Positions 15,253-23,551 of a stretch of DNA of 64,000 nucleotides are shown here, piece by piece (the first letter of the stretch is position 1; every line of letters starts with the position of its first letter). Source of the stretch: Lachnospiraceae bacterium UBA7027. Lineage in GTDB: Bacteria; Bacillota; Clostridia; Lachnospirales; Lachnospiraceae. Position numbers and translations under genes: made by a program. Under the pieces are notes generated by a model that was given only the letters and a program-made list of their open reading frames with translations, was not told where the DNA came from and made no database searches. Location of the stretch: NCBI GenBank assembly GCA_002494135.1, contig DLBG01000035.1:20975-84974 (forward strand), written 5' to 3'.

Positions 15253-16701
15253 TTAATTCTCCGTATCGGCCACCATATCCACAAGACACCACTGACCGTT
15301 GTATTTTACAAAGAGGTAGGTGCTCGAAGTGGAATCCACAATGTCTTCGCCCGTACGTGTCAGATGCATGGGCTTGTCGAACCGGATGTGGCAGGAGAAG
15401 CAGTCGTCCGTATAGCGGATGTATTCTCCGATTTCCACGTTCTTGAATGCCGGATTCTGCAGGGTATGTGCGGAAGTAAAGGTAATATCGATTCCGCCCG
15501 CCCAGCCTTTTGCAAGGCCGTCATAGAAGGAATCCGGAATCAGATACTGACGTACCTTGTCGAGTCCGTATTTTGCGCCTCCCAAATCGGCGGTCATAAA
15601 CAGGCTCCAGGTCTCTGCAATATTCAAAGCCTCCGCAGAAAGATCGGAAGGCATTTCGCTTTCGGTTCCGAATGCCGCCGTGAAGGTATTGCCGCTTAAC
15701 GTACATCCGTGTTCTGTTCCGGCTTCATCCGTTACGGTTACCGTCGGCTGCGCCGAAAGAGCGGGGATTTTATACTCAACCATCTGCGGGATGGTTACAT
15801 AATCGGAAGCGTTTGCAAAAAGCTTTAAGTTCGCATTATTGCCGGTCAGATAGTTGTCGGATACTTCCACACCGTTGACCATTACCTTGTATCCGGAGGG
15901 AGCGTTGATAATGTAATCCTGCGTATCGCCCGTTTTCTCAAGTTCTGCGGATTTTACCTCCCAGTCCATAATGGTAAGAATTCCCAGGATGACCTGCGGA
16001 TTGACGGCCGTTAAGGTAACTTCCGCCACCGTTTCGCCGTCTGCCGTGATGTCATAAACCGGTTCCTCGGTGTTATAACTGTTGGCATCCTTTTCGTATG
16101 CAAGGGTTCTTCCGTTTGTCACGGAAAGAAGGTTGTTTAATTTTACATCTGCGGATTCAAACTGCGAAGCACTCTCCGAAACGAAACCTTCGGGGAGTTC
16201 GCCCCGTCCGAGGCTCTCCTTAAAACCGTTAAAATACTCTTCCATCGCAAAAGTTGACTGGGATTTCTCGTATTTCTTCAGGGAACGGTTTACGTATCCG
16301 AGAAAGATCGCGCTGACAATCAGCAGGATCACGGTATATACAAGTAAAAAGCACAGATAAAAGAATCTGGAACGAATCCTGAATTTCTTCTTTCTGCCTC
16401 TTGCGGAAGCACTCCCTGAAGATGCGCTTCTTGAAGATGAGCTTCTTGCGGATGCGTTTCCGGAATTTCTGTAATCACGTTCCGAACTGCTTCTGTGAGA
16501 AGAAACACTCCTTGTACCGGCCGGTCTGCCCTGTGAAGAAGCGCTTCTGCTTCTTTGCGGTGCACCGGAAGATCTGTGCTGTGTCGAACCGTCTGATCTG
16601 CGCTGCGTACCTGTGGCGGATCTGCTGCCTGAAGGTCTGCTGCCCGAAGGACGGCCCGAACCCGATCTGCTTGAATTTGAGGGTCTTCTGTATTCGCTCA
16701 T
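15253..16701 (-). CDS. Ser/Arg-rich single-pass membrane protein, unknown function
   Basis: This 482-residue protein starts with about 105 residues rich in Ser, Arg, Gly and Ala (repeats such as SRSGSGRPSGSRPSGSRS), ending RGRKKKFRIRSRF. A TM helix (FFYLCFLLVYTVILLIVSAIF, about 112-133) follows, then roughly 340 residues predicted outside. The basic disordered tail would be cytoplasmic and could bind nucleic acid or acidic partners. The outer part has beta-rich segments (YIINAPSGYKVMVNGVEVSDNYL) and a C-terminal NTF2-like look (YVFVKYNGQWCLVDM-type ending). It is 3 bases downstream of the phosphodiester glycosidase gene, so the two act together at the envelope. Family not recognised. Confidence 0.85.
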   Translation of the reverse strand: MSEYRRPSNSSRSGSGRPSGSRPSGSRSATGTQRRSDGSTQHRSSGAPQRSRSASSQGRPAGTRSVSSHRSSSERDYRNSGNASARSSSSRSASSGSASARGRKKKFRIRSRFFYLCFLLVYTVILLIVSAIFLGYVNRSLKKYEKSQSTFAMEEYFNGFKESLGRGELPEGFVSESASQFESADVKLNNLLSVTNGRTLAYEKDANSYNTEEPVYDITADGETVAEVTLTAVNPQVILGILTIMDWEVKSAELEKTGDTQDYIINAPSGYKVMVNGVEVSDNYLTGNNANLKLFANASDYVTIPQMVEYKIPALSAQPTVTVTDEAGTEHGCTLSGNTFTAAFGTESEMPSDLSAEALNIAETWSLFMTADLGGAKYGLDKVRQYLIPDSFYDGLAKGWAGGIDITFTSAHTLQNPAFKNVEIGEYIRYTDDCFSCHIRFDKPMHLTRTGEDIVDSTSSTYLFVKYNGQWCLVDMVADTEN

Positions 16702-16704
16702 GAC

Positions 16705-17817
16705 TTAGTTCCCTCCTTTCGGTCTTACCACGAAAGCGGTAGGCAGCTTCCAGGAAGAGTTCTGATAATAGAAGGTAACGGAAGTCATTTCCCAGTTTCC
16801 GTTGTATACCATGGTGGAGGAACTTCCGCCGTCAAGGTTTGCGGCATTGACTGCGCCGTATTCCTGCATGATGGCAATTAAGTCGGATGCGGTTGCTCCG
16901 AGATGTCCCGCGGTTCCGCGGCCGTCGGTTACGAGAAGCAGAATGGCTCCGTCCGCACGCTGACCGATTACGGTTCTCGGATTGGCACCGCTGCCCTGTC
17001 CACCAAGCTGTCTGGGTTCTCCGTTGATAATCAGAGGTACAAAGTGGTTGTTGGAATCGGATGCTTCATCCTGGAAGGCAACCGCATCACGGATTCCTTT
17101 TTCCGCCACGTAGTTTTCAAATGCTCCGGCGCTCATGCCGGTGATTTCCTCGACAATCAGGATATTTTCGTTGTTCATGCCGATGACGTAAAGGCCGGCC
17201 AGGCCTCCGGGATTGTTGTAGGTGATTTTACCGTCCTGAACAACCACCCCCATGGGAGTACCGCCAGCATTACCCGTGGAAACATACAGGCCGCCGTTTA
17301 CTCCGGCAACACCGCCCGCACCTTCCACAAGTTCGTTCAATTCTTTTCCGTACTTGCCCCAGGGATAGGTACTGCCTACGGCTACCTGCGAAGGATCCTT
17401 GATAATCAGCATCTTCGCAAAGAAAGAACGTCCGGAAATCTCCTCTAAGCGGATTCCGTTTTCGTCAAAGACTTCGGTATCCCCTTCCTCGGGCGTTTCG
17501 GATGTCTCCACTGTGATTAAGGAAGTATTCTGCTGCACTTCCATCTTCTTCATGGCATTTGCATTGACAATCTCGTTGATTTCTTCATCGGAAACCAGCA
17601 TATGGGCAACAAACTTTAACTGTCCGCTCTCCATAAGGGTTGTGATGAGAAGACTCTTCGTGGAATCGTTTTTAACCATTTTACGAAGCATGATGCCTAC
17701 GGTTCCGGCAACGATGACAATGGTAACCGCCAAAACAATTACCACGCGTAAAACCCATGTAAGAATGTTCTTAACGGGTGATTTTTTCTTTTTTCTTTTT
17801 CTACTGCTTACCGCCAA
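16705..17817 (-). CDS. Phosphodiester glycosidase (NAGPA-domain) membrane protein
   Basis: This 370-residue protein has a lysine-rich start (RKRKKKKSP), a TM helix (about 17-42) and an extracellular NAGPA domain from about 140. Signature segments are GVNGGLYVSTGNAGGTPMG, NPRTVIGQRADGAILLLVTDGR and NAANLDGGSSSTMVYNG near the C-terminus. The family (related to human uncovering enzyme) cleaves phosphodiester-linked sugars and in Bacillota is often tied to surface polysaccharide or teichoic acid turnover. It is the first gene of a two-gene unit with the Ser/Arg-rich protein, driven by the promoter at 17892-17921. The substrate is unknown. Confidence 0.92.
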   Translation of the reverse strand: MAVSSRKRKKKKSPVKNILTWVLRVVIVLAVTIVIVAGTVGIMLRKMVKNDSTKSLLITTLMESGQLKFVAHMLVSDEEINEIVNANAMKKMEVQQNTSLITVETSETPEEGDTEVFDENGIRLEEISGRSFFAKMLIIKDPSQVAVGSTYPWGKYGKELNELVEGAGGVAGVNGGLYVSTGNAGGTPMGVVVQDGKITYNNPGGLAGLYVIGMNNENILIVEEITGMSAGAFENYVAEKGIRDAVAFQDEASDSNNHFVPLIINGEPRQLGGQGSGANPRTVIGQRADGAILLLVTDGRGTAGHLGATASDLIAIMQEYGAVNAANLDGGSSSTMVYNGNWEMTSVTFYYQNSSWKLPTAFVVRPKGGN

Positions 17818-17891
17818 CTCTTCCTCCGGTTATCGTCGTCATTCGACCACGTAATAAAACGAATCCGAAGATTCATATTCCCCAAAATGTA

Positions 17892-17921
17892 ATTATAACA
17901 CAAGTACAAGATATTATGCAA
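17892..17921 (-). promoter_or_regulatory. Promoter of the phosphodiester glycosidase operon
   Basis: TTGCAT (17916-17921), 18-base spacer, TATAAT (17892-17897) preceded by TGT (extended -10). The ATG follows about 75 bases downstream. The rest of the 216-base gap to 18033 holds a 5-base stem GTACG/CGTAC near 18015 and nothing else I recognise. Confidence 0.72.
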
Positions 17922-18033
17922 ATTTTATGTGGTATCCCCATATATTGCGGCTGTGTGTCACGCTGCGGGGTTATTTGTCGCGTGCCTGCCGCCGTGTCTT
18001 CGCTGTCGTAAAGTACGGCGCGCGTACGAAAAA

Positions 18034-19032
18034 TCAATACAGGTTGTGATCCTCCTGCGCGAATGCCTGCCGTTTGCGTTCCAGTTCCTCTTCAAAGAGA
18101 CGTCTGGCCTGTTCCTCACGGTCAAGCTGCGCTTCGATTTTATGTAGTTCCGCCTTGGCCGCTATCTTGCGAATAAGCCTGAAAAGGAAGAACAGGGCAA
18201 CCGCTCCGGCGATTCCGCCGATGTTGGCAAAGGTCCGGTAACTCGGGATCAGACGGAAATTCTCGTAAGCACCCTTTCCGGTAACCGGCAGGGATTGTAC
18301 GGCATCGGAGCTGCCGTGATGATGGCCCGCCCAGTCGTTGTTGCATTTTAAGAAATAGTCATATACCACGGCGTGGTTCTGATCGTCCCAGGTTACGTCG
18401 ATGTTGTACCAGACTCCGTCCACACAGACGCTGTTCCATTCGTGATTGCTGCCGAACTCACAGGTACAGGGAATGCCGAGTTCCTGCATAATCAGAAAGA
18501 ACGACGAGGCATATCCGTTGCAGGCAGAGGACCGCAGATACAGACAGTTGAACGCACCCCCGTTGATATACGAATACTTGTTAATCTGAATCAGATAATC
18601 ATGGACAGCCTTTACCTTGTCGTAATCACTATCCAGTTTATTATTTAGATTTTTGGCAATGGATTTTACGCGAAGGCGCGTAAAGAAAGCTGCGATTTTG
18701 GACGGTTTGCTGAATTTGAGCCTGGTCTTGTAGTGCGAGCCGGAAACGCTGTAGCGGTACTCATAATGATGCAGTTCCGCGCCGACGTACGGATTCTTCT
18801 TTAAAACTTCGGAAAAAACATGATCCAGCGTGGATTCCGAAGGACAAACCGTGCTTTCAAACTTCACAACGCGTTTTCCGTCAACGGCAGCCTGCACGAC
18901 AGCATTTAAAATCTGCTCATCGCTCGTAAGTGTTGCGGAAATCACGCGGGTATGTGAAATCTTACCGATAATAAGGAGGCCTACAATTGCACCGATCAAT
19001 ATGAAGATGGCAATTTCAGGTCTTTTTCTCAT
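18034..19032 (-). CDS. Transglutaminase-like membrane protein
   Basis: This 332-residue protein has an N-terminal TM helix (about 8-24), a transglutaminase-like cysteine protease fold (about 120-245), a second TM helix (IGGIAGAVALFFLFRLI, about 272-288) and a charged C-terminal helix. The triad can be placed: Cys in SSACNGYASSF, His in SNHEWNSVCV and Asp in YNIDVTWDD. Such domains usually act as peptidases or crosslinkers in the envelope. The catalytic part lies between the two helices, predicted outside. It follows the flotillin gene in the same direction, with a stable hairpin in its leader. Substrate unknown. Confidence 0.88.
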   Translation of the reverse strand: MRKRPEIAIFILIGAIVGLLIIGKISHTRVISATLTSDEQILNAVVQAAVDGKRVVKFESTVCPSESTLDHVFSEVLKKNPYVGAELHHYEYRYSVSGSHYKTRLKFSKPSKIAAFFTRLRVKSIAKNLNNKLDSDYDKVKAVHDYLIQINKYSYINGGAFNCLYLRSSACNGYASSFFLIMQELGIPCTCEFGSNHEWNSVCVDGVWYNIDVTWDDQNHAVVYDYFLKCNNDWAGHHHGSSDAVQSLPVTGKGAYENFRLIPSYRTFANIGGIAGAVALFFLFRLIRKIAAKAELHKIEAQLDREEQARRLFEEELERKRQAFAQEDHNLY

Positions 19033-19051
19033 ATTTTATCCTTTCACGGGA

Positions 19052-19075
19052 AGAACGCTCCCGAAGGAGCGTCCT
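19052..19075 (-). other. Very stable hairpin in the leader of the transglutaminase gene
   Basis: On the minus strand AGGACGCTCC-TTCG-GGAGCGTTCT forms ten pairs closed by a C(UUCG)G tetraloop, 20 bases before the ATG at 19032. The bases after it (TCCCG) are not a U-run, so it is a poor terminator. mRNA stabilisation, or partial termination after the flotillin gene, is possible. Confidence 0.5.
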
Positions 19076-19169
19076 CCCTAAGTATGGAATCCCTTTTACA
19101 CGGTATTGTCTGCTTCATCCCCGTTTTTCGGAGGGTATTGTTGTTTCTGCGTACCTTACGGGCTGTATG

Positions 19170-20696
19170 TTACTCCTGCACGGTTGCAGCGGAAACTTTC
19201 GTATTTCCTTCCGGATTCTGTACAACCAGATTTACATCTTCCAGTCCGGATAAATTGATATTGCGATTTACCTTGGCATCATAGGACTCAGCATTGATGA
19301 TGTTCGCAAGATCGATGCCGGTGGCTTCTTTCATGCTTTCAAAAACCTTCGCCATAACAACCGGTACATTTCCGGCCACCTGCTCCACACCGTTGCCTGA
19401 TCCTTCGCTGCCGCCGATGATGGTAATCTTGTCGATCTGTCCTAAAGGCTCCGCAACTTTCGCTGCGATATCGGGAAGAACCTTAATCATCATTTCCGCA
19501 ACGGCTGCCTTGTTGTACTTCGCATATGCTTCGGCCTTCTTCTCCATGGCTTCCGCTTCCGCAAGACCTTTGGCTGCGATTGCCGCTGCCTCGGCTTCAC
19601 CTACGGCACGGATACCGGCAGCTTCCTGTTCCTTGGCGTAACGTTCCGCTTCGGCCTGAGCCTTTCTGGCCTCTGCCTGACGGGTCGCTTCGAACTGTTT
19701 TGCTTCCGCATCTTTCTGACGCTGATACAGGTTAGCGTCGGCTTTCTGCTGAGCAGCATATTTGTCGGCCTCTGCCTGTTTCTTAACCTCTGCTTCCAGA
19801 GCCTGTTCCTTTACGGAAACCTCTTTCTGCTTTAACTCAATTTCACGTTCCTGACGGGCGATGTCCGCATTGGCCGTGGTAATTTCGATTGTTTTACGCT
19901 GTTCCTCTTTCTGGATTTCGTAAGCGGCATCCGCCATAGCCTTCTTGGTATCCGCATCCATCTGCAACTCGGATTTCTTGATTGCCAGTTCGTTCTGTTT
20001 CTTTGCAATCTCGGTCTGAGCGGCAACGTTTGCATCGTTGGACTCTTTGTCGGCATTTGCCTGAGCGACTTTAATGTCTCTTTCGCTTTCGGCTCTCGCA
20101 ATGGCTGCTGCCTTTTTAATCTTTACGATGTTATCGATACCGAGGTTCTCGATTACTTCATTTCCGTCCACGAAATTCTGAACGTTGAAGGAGATGATAT
20201 CAAGTCCCATGGCTGCAAGGTCCGGTTCCGCGTTCTCTTTTACGAGATTGGCAAATTTCTGACGGTCGGAAACCATTTCCTCGAGTTTCATTTTACCTAC
20301 GATTTCACGAACGTTACCTTCCAGCACTTCCCGTGCGACGCTTGCGATATATTCGGTAGGACGGTTTAAGAAGTTCTCCGCCGCAAGATGCAGTTTGTCC
20401 GGTTCGGAACTAATCTTTACGTTAACGGTCGCATCCACGTTGATGTTAATGTAATCCGCGGTCGGTACCGCATTGGATGTTTTTACGTCAATCGGGATCA
20501 GCCTTAAATTCAGCTTATCCAGTCTTTCAAAGAAAGGAACCCGGATGGTTGCTTTACCGATTGCAAATCTGGCTTTTCTTCTCAAACCGGAAATGATGTA
20601 CGCCATGTCGGGGGGCGCCTTTACGTAACCGATAAAGAAGAAAATCACCAACACGATAACTATAAACAAAATACCTGCTAAAATTTGAAACGGCAT
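19170..20696 (-). CDS. floT: Flotillin-like SPFH-domain protein
   Basis: This 508-residue protein has an N-terminal membrane hairpin (PFQILAGILFIVIVLVIFFFIGYV), an SPFH/band-7 domain (about 25-200: RVPFFERLDKLNLRLIPIDV, FLNRPTEYIASVAREVLEGNVR), a long A/E/K/Q coiled coil (210-420) with EAEA repeats and a short C-terminal region (GSEGSGNGVEQVAG). This is the layout of flotillin/FloT, a scaffold of functional membrane microdomains that oligomerises on the cytoplasmic leaflet. Length is typical. A 17-base dyad (20724-20740) sits 28 bases before its ATG. A YuaF/NfeD-type partner is not adjacent. The symbol is by family, not by proven orthology. Confidence 0.93.
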   Translation of the reverse strand: MPFQILAGILFIVIVLVIFFFIGYVKAPPDMAYIISGLRRKARFAIGKATIRVPFFERLDKLNLRLIPIDVKTSNAVPTADYININVDATVNVKISSEPDKLHLAAENFLNRPTEYIASVAREVLEGNVREIVGKMKLEEMVSDRQKFANLVKENAEPDLAAMGLDIISFNVQNFVDGNEVIENLGIDNIVKIKKAAAIARAESERDIKVAQANADKESNDANVAAQTEIAKKQNELAIKKSELQMDADTKKAMADAAYEIQKEEQRKTIEITTANADIARQEREIELKQKEVSVKEQALEAEVKKQAEADKYAAQQKADANLYQRQKDAEAKQFEATRQAEARKAQAEAERYAKEQEAAGIRAVGEAEAAAIAAKGLAEAEAMEKKAEAYAKYNKAAVAEMMIKVLPDIAAKVAEPLGQIDKITIIGGSEGSGNGVEQVAGNVPVVMAKVFESMKEATGIDLANIINAESYDAKVNRNINLSGLEDVNLVVQNPEGNTKVSAATVQE

Positions 20697-20723
20697 ATTC
20701 TTTCCTCCATTCTGTCATGCCCT

Positions 20724-20740
20724 GATTCGTCTGACGAATC
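20724..20740. promoter_or_regulatory. Perfect 17-base dyad upstream of the flotillin gene
   Basis: GATTCGTC-t-GACGAATC has two perfect 8-base arms around one base. The centre is too tight for an RNA hairpin, so it resembles an operator for a dimeric regulator. It lies between the promoter region and the ribosome site (GGAGGAAAG) of the flotillin gene. Confidence 0.5.
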
Positions 20741-20857
20741 CTTTTCTTGTTGAAAAATATTCTACCTGCTTCCCTTCCATAATAAAACAGCAATCTGTGT
20801 TAATGGAAGCTTTTTATTTTGCACTAATTGCAGAAATTGCAGAACAGACTCCCGCGC

Positions 20858-21331
20858 TTACTCTCTTGCGTTAATCTGCTTCTCTACCCAAAGCTGCAGC
20901 TCTTCCACAGTCTGGGAAATCCGTTCAAGTTCTTCCTGAATGCTCTTAAAATCGGTCATTTCATCTTCCTCGATGGACCCGTCCGCAGTAATCTCAATCA
21001 GCCGGTCCCTGCATTTTTGTGCAGCCGTTAAGGAAGCAAGCATCTCCAAAACGATTTGCGACAGATCCTTTACCTGCACTTCGGGAACGTAATGGTGGCC
21101 GATGGCACATTCTTTGGAGCAGTAATAATTGCAAAGTTCCGGTGCGTTATACTTCTTTGCCATTACCATTATTTCATCCGGGCGGGCATCGAATTTATTG
21201 TTTTCGATACGCTCTAAACGCTCCGGGGTGATGAATTCAAGCATTTCGCTTGCCTTCTCGCGGCTTAATCCTCTTTCCTCCCGCAGGATCTGGTAAACGG
21301 ATTTGTTTTCTTTTTTTGATACTCGTGGCAT
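20858..21331 (-). CDS. XRE-type helix-turn-helix regulator
   Basis: The start is placed at ATG 21331 (MPRVSKKEN, 157 residues), 7 bases after GGGGGG; the in-frame ATG 5 codons earlier lies within that ribosome site. Residues 13-65 form an XRE/Cro-type domain (VYQILREERGLSREKASEML...ERLERIENNKFDARPDEIMVMAKKY). A Cys/His-containing stretch follows (CNYYCSKECAIGHH) and then a helical C-terminus. The three Cys plus His could bind metal. The target is unknown. It is downstream of, and convergent in reading with, nothing; it reads away from the tRNA. Confidence 0.85.
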   Translation of the reverse strand: MPRVSKKENKSVYQILREERGLSREKASEMLEFITPERLERIENNKFDARPDEIMVMAKKYNAPELCNYYCSKECAIGHHYVPEVQVKDLSQIVLEMLASLTAAQKCRDRLIEITADGSIEEDEMTDFKSIQEELERISQTVEELQLWVEKQINARE

Positions 21332-21425
21332 TTTAATTCCCCCCATTTAAACAGAATGTTAGGATGTATCTTTACGGATACGCGAATGATTTTACACGTA
21401 CAAATTTTAACACAGGAAAATACTC

Positions 21426-21455
21426 TTGACAAATGATGTCTTTTACTTATATAAT
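21426..21455 (+). promoter_or_regulatory. Promoter of tRNA-Pro
   Basis: Consensus TTGACA (21426-21431), 18-base spacer and TATAAT (21450-21455) read towards the tRNA, which begins 41 bases later. Both hexamers match consensus, as expected for a stable RNA gene. Confidence 0.85.
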
Positions 21456-21495
21456 AACCTGCGCAGGCCAAAAATACCTGCTCTTCATAACGACT

Positions 21496-21570
21496 CGGGG
21501 TGTGGCTCAGTTTGGCTAGAGCGCTGCCTTAGGGAGGCAGAGGTCGCAAGTTCGAATCTTGTCACTCCGA
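21496..21570 (+). tRNA. tRNA-Pro, anticodon AGG
   Basis: A 75-base cloverleaf: acceptor CGGGGTG with CACTCCG (one G-U), D-arm GCTC/GAGC, anticodon stem CTGCC/GGCAG with loop TTAGGGA (anticodon AGG at 21531-21533), variable loop AGGTC, T-arm GCAAG-TTCGAAT-CTTGT and discriminator A73. C1-G72 fits bacterial proline tRNA. CCA is not encoded. A34 would need deamination to inosine to read CCC and CCA. It is a single-gene unit with its own promoter and terminator. Confidence 0.95.
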
Positions 21571-21578
21571 CTTAAAAT

Positions 21579-21617
21579 AATCAAGGGATCGCGAATTTCG
21601 TAATCCCTTGATTTTTA
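21579..21617 (+). terminator. Terminator of tRNA-Pro
   Basis: An 11-base stem AATCAAGGGAT / ATCCCTTGATT with a 13-base loop is followed by TTTTATTTT, starting 9 bases after the tRNA. Confidence 0.88.
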
Positions 21618-21699
21618 TTTTCTAACCGATTTTTCTAACCGTTTTTTTCCACGCTCACAATTATATACTATTTATTTTATCTTTTGGGGTCATCTTCCG

Positions 21700-21786
21700 A
21701 TAACTCTTTAAAATACCGTCAGAATATCTCTTTAAAATTCTGTCGGAATATCTCTTTAAATTCCGTCAGAAAATCTCTTCAAAATA
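21700..21786 (-). repeat. Tandem 23-24-base repeats overlapping the HAD gene 3' end
   Basis: Four degenerate copies of a unit like AAAGAGATATTCTGACGG plus AATTTT run on from the last codons of the HAD gene across its stop (21766-21768). The first copy encodes YFEEIF and the stop; the others lie in the 3' untranslated region. Confidence 0.75.
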
Positions 21787-22446
21787 CGCCTTCACGTCAA
21801 AAAGCGAATCGAATTTCCTATGGCAAAGTCCCTTAATCTCATCATCCGGCATCAGTAAATCGGGCACCATAATCGGTGACATGCCCGCCGCGTGTGCCGC
21901 GCGGATTCCGTTAAAGGAGTCTTCAATTACAAAATAATTCTTTTTATCGTTATCGAACTTATCCGAAACCAGCCCGGCTTTTTTTAGTTCGCCTGCCGCC
22001 AGAAGAAAAATCTCCGGATCGGGTTTAGACCTGCTGACCATGTCTCCGCCGATTACCAGATTAAAATAATCCAAAAGACCTGCATCCCCAAGTTCCGCTT
22101 CCACCACGGGCTTTCTCGTGGAGGAGGCTAAAGCCGTTACCACGCCATGCTCTTTTAAAAATCCCAGAAGCTCGCGAATCCCGGGCTTTGTCGGGAGCTT
22201 TCCGCCGTCATATTTGGCGTGAAATCTTTCGGAAATCACCTGTTTATGCTTTCTGTAGTCAAAATCTTCTCCGAACTGTTCCTTAAACAGTCCCATTGTG
22301 GCAACGTCCGTAATCCCAATGCATCGGTAAATCAAGGTGTCCACGCCCTTTAATCCGACTTCTTTTGCATACTCAATCCATAATTCACAAATCACTTTTT
22401 CGGAATCGAAAATGACTCCGTCCATATCAAAAATTACTGCCTGCAT
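21766..22446 (-). CDS. HAD-superfamily hydrolase, beta-phosphoglucomutase-like
   Basis: This 226-residue protein has motif I DMDGVIFDSE (7-16), motif II SST in TALASSTRKP (about 108), a motif III Lys in SRSKPDPEIF and motif IV VIEDSFNGIRAA. The helical cap between motif I and II is of the C1 type. These are hallmarks of the HAD-IA phosphatase/beta-phosphoglucomutase group; the catalytic nucleophile is Asp7 and the acid/base Asp9. The KPDPEIF and EDS-NGI signatures are common in sugar-phosphate phosphatases. Precise substrate cannot be assigned. It ends in tandem 3' repeats and is preceded by an inverted repeat followed by T5. Confidence 0.9.
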   Translation of the reverse strand: MQAVIFDMDGVIFDSEKVICELWIEYAKEVGLKGVDTLIYRCIGITDVATMGLFKEQFGEDFDYRKHKQVISERFHAKYDGGKLPTKPGIRELLGFLKEHGVVTALASSTRKPVVEAELGDAGLLDYFNLVIGGDMVSRSKPDPEIFLLAAGELKKAGLVSDKFDNDKKNYFVIEDSFNGIRAAHAAGMSPIMVPDLLMPDDEIKGLCHRKFDSLFDVKAYFEEIF

Positions 22447-22515
22447 CTTTCTTTTACCCGGTGCGTACAGCGACCTTTTCTCTCCTTCGATTTTATAAAA
22501 TTCCGAATCTTTTCC

Positions 22516-22550
22516 AAAAATGGACCACTAACCCCGTCCCCATGGTCCAT
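22516..22550 (-). promoter_or_regulatory. Hairpin followed by T-run in the HAD gene leader
   Basis: ATGGACCA and TGGTCCAT (8-base perfect arms, 15-base loop) are followed on the minus strand by TTTTTGG. A TATAAT hexamer overlaps the upstream arm (22549-22554), so the hairpin would be at the very 5' end of the mRNA. It could be an early attenuator or an operator. The other bases of this 232-base gap show no recognised element. Confidence 0.4.
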
Positions 22551-22678
22551 TATATCAAAAAAAGCGGGGGAATTTCCCATAAAATTATCTTTCTGTTTAC
22601 GTTATATGTTACAGAGACATAAATTACGGCATGAAGCCGCTGCATAATCCGTAAAAATCCGCTGCAAAGGAGCCTTAA

Positions 22679-23449
22679 ATGAAAAACAAAAAAGTCCTCA
22701 TTCCAGTATTCATCATCGCAGGATGCCTGCTTACCGCACTTCTTGCGGTTTTCGTGTTTTTCGCGGTTTTCTTGACAAGAGTCCGCAATGTACTGCCCTT
22801 CCCCGTACTAAGTTCCGCAAAGCGGACGGGAAAGACGATCGTTGCAACCGTCACGCCGGACAGACTCTCGGCACAGAAACTGAAAAAGGTCGGTAAGCAT
22901 ATTCTGTACGAAGAGGATTTCTTTGAGCGCTGCTATCTTGATAAAGAGGAAAAGAACGCAGTCCTTGATGTCTTACCGAAAATCGACAGGCAGTTAACGG
23001 ATGACGTCTGTCTTACCATGATGAACAGAAGCGACGGAACACTCGGCTACGATTATCGATTCGGATTCTATCAGATGCTTAACGGTGCCGTTATCGACGA
23101 CACCTTTGAAGAAGTCATTGTCAATGACGGCAGAATCACCGTCACTGCGAGCGGCTCGAAACCGTTTATTTCCGGAATCCAGCCCCCGGAATCGCAGAAT
23201 ATTGCCTCCGTAGACGATATCTATGATATTGTCCTTGAGCACTGCAATGCCCATAAGCGGGAAATGACCCTTTCCGAGTCGGAACCCTTAAAAGGCACCT
23301 ATGTTTTAAAATACGGTCTGATTGCCCCGACACAGTCTTTCGACTACTATTACTTTTTTACCGTCAATGAATACAGCCACTTAAAAGTAAGCCCGTATAC
23401 CGGCGAAATTTATGAAGAGTACTACTGGAACGGAGTCTATATAGACTGA
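22679..23449 (+). CDS. Signal-anchored extracytoplasmic protein, unknown function
   Basis: This 256-residue protein starts MKNKKVLIPVFIIAGCLL, with a hydrophobic segment (about 6-32) that acts as signal anchor; the Cys of AGCLL could be a lipobox but sits inside a long helix. The remainder is soluble and predicted outside: RTGKTIVATVTPDRLSAQKLKK, a PepSY-like C-terminal half (VDDIYDIVLEHCNAHKREMTL...YYYFFTVNEYSHLKVSPYTGEIYEEYYW). The final SPYTGEIYEEYYW resembles the conserved end of PepSY domains (-D-A-TGEI-). The neighbour is a polytopic membrane protein. No function assigned. Confidence 0.78.
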   Translation: MKNKKVLIPVFIIAGCLLTALLAVFVFFAVFLTRVRNVLPFPVLSSAKRTGKTIVATVTPDRLSAQKLKKVGKHILYEEDFFERCYLDKEEKNAVLDVLPKIDRQLTDDVCLTMMNRSDGTLGYDYRFGFYQMLNGAVIDDTFEEVIVNDGRITVTASGSKPFISGIQPPESQNIASVDDIYDIVLEHCNAHKREMTLSESEPLKGTYVLKYGLIAPTQSFDYYYFFTVNEYSHLKVSPYTGEIYEEYYWNGVYID

Positions 23450-23516
23450 GTGGAAGATATGCGGTATCTGTGATACAATAACGAAAGTTATTGTTACGCT
23501 AAATTCGAAGATTTTA

Positions 23517-23525
23517 TGATATAAT
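23517..23525 (+). promoter_or_regulatory. Extended -10 promoter of the GT-C-like gene
   Basis: TGATATAAT with consensus -10 and TG extension, 27 bases before the ATG at 23552; no good -35 is visible. A 7-base hairpin CAATAAC-GAAA-GTTATTG (23476-23493) lies just upstream and may end the preceding gene, though no T-run follows. Confidence 0.45.
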
Positions 23526-23551
23526 GACATCCGAAAGGATAATTCAGCGTC

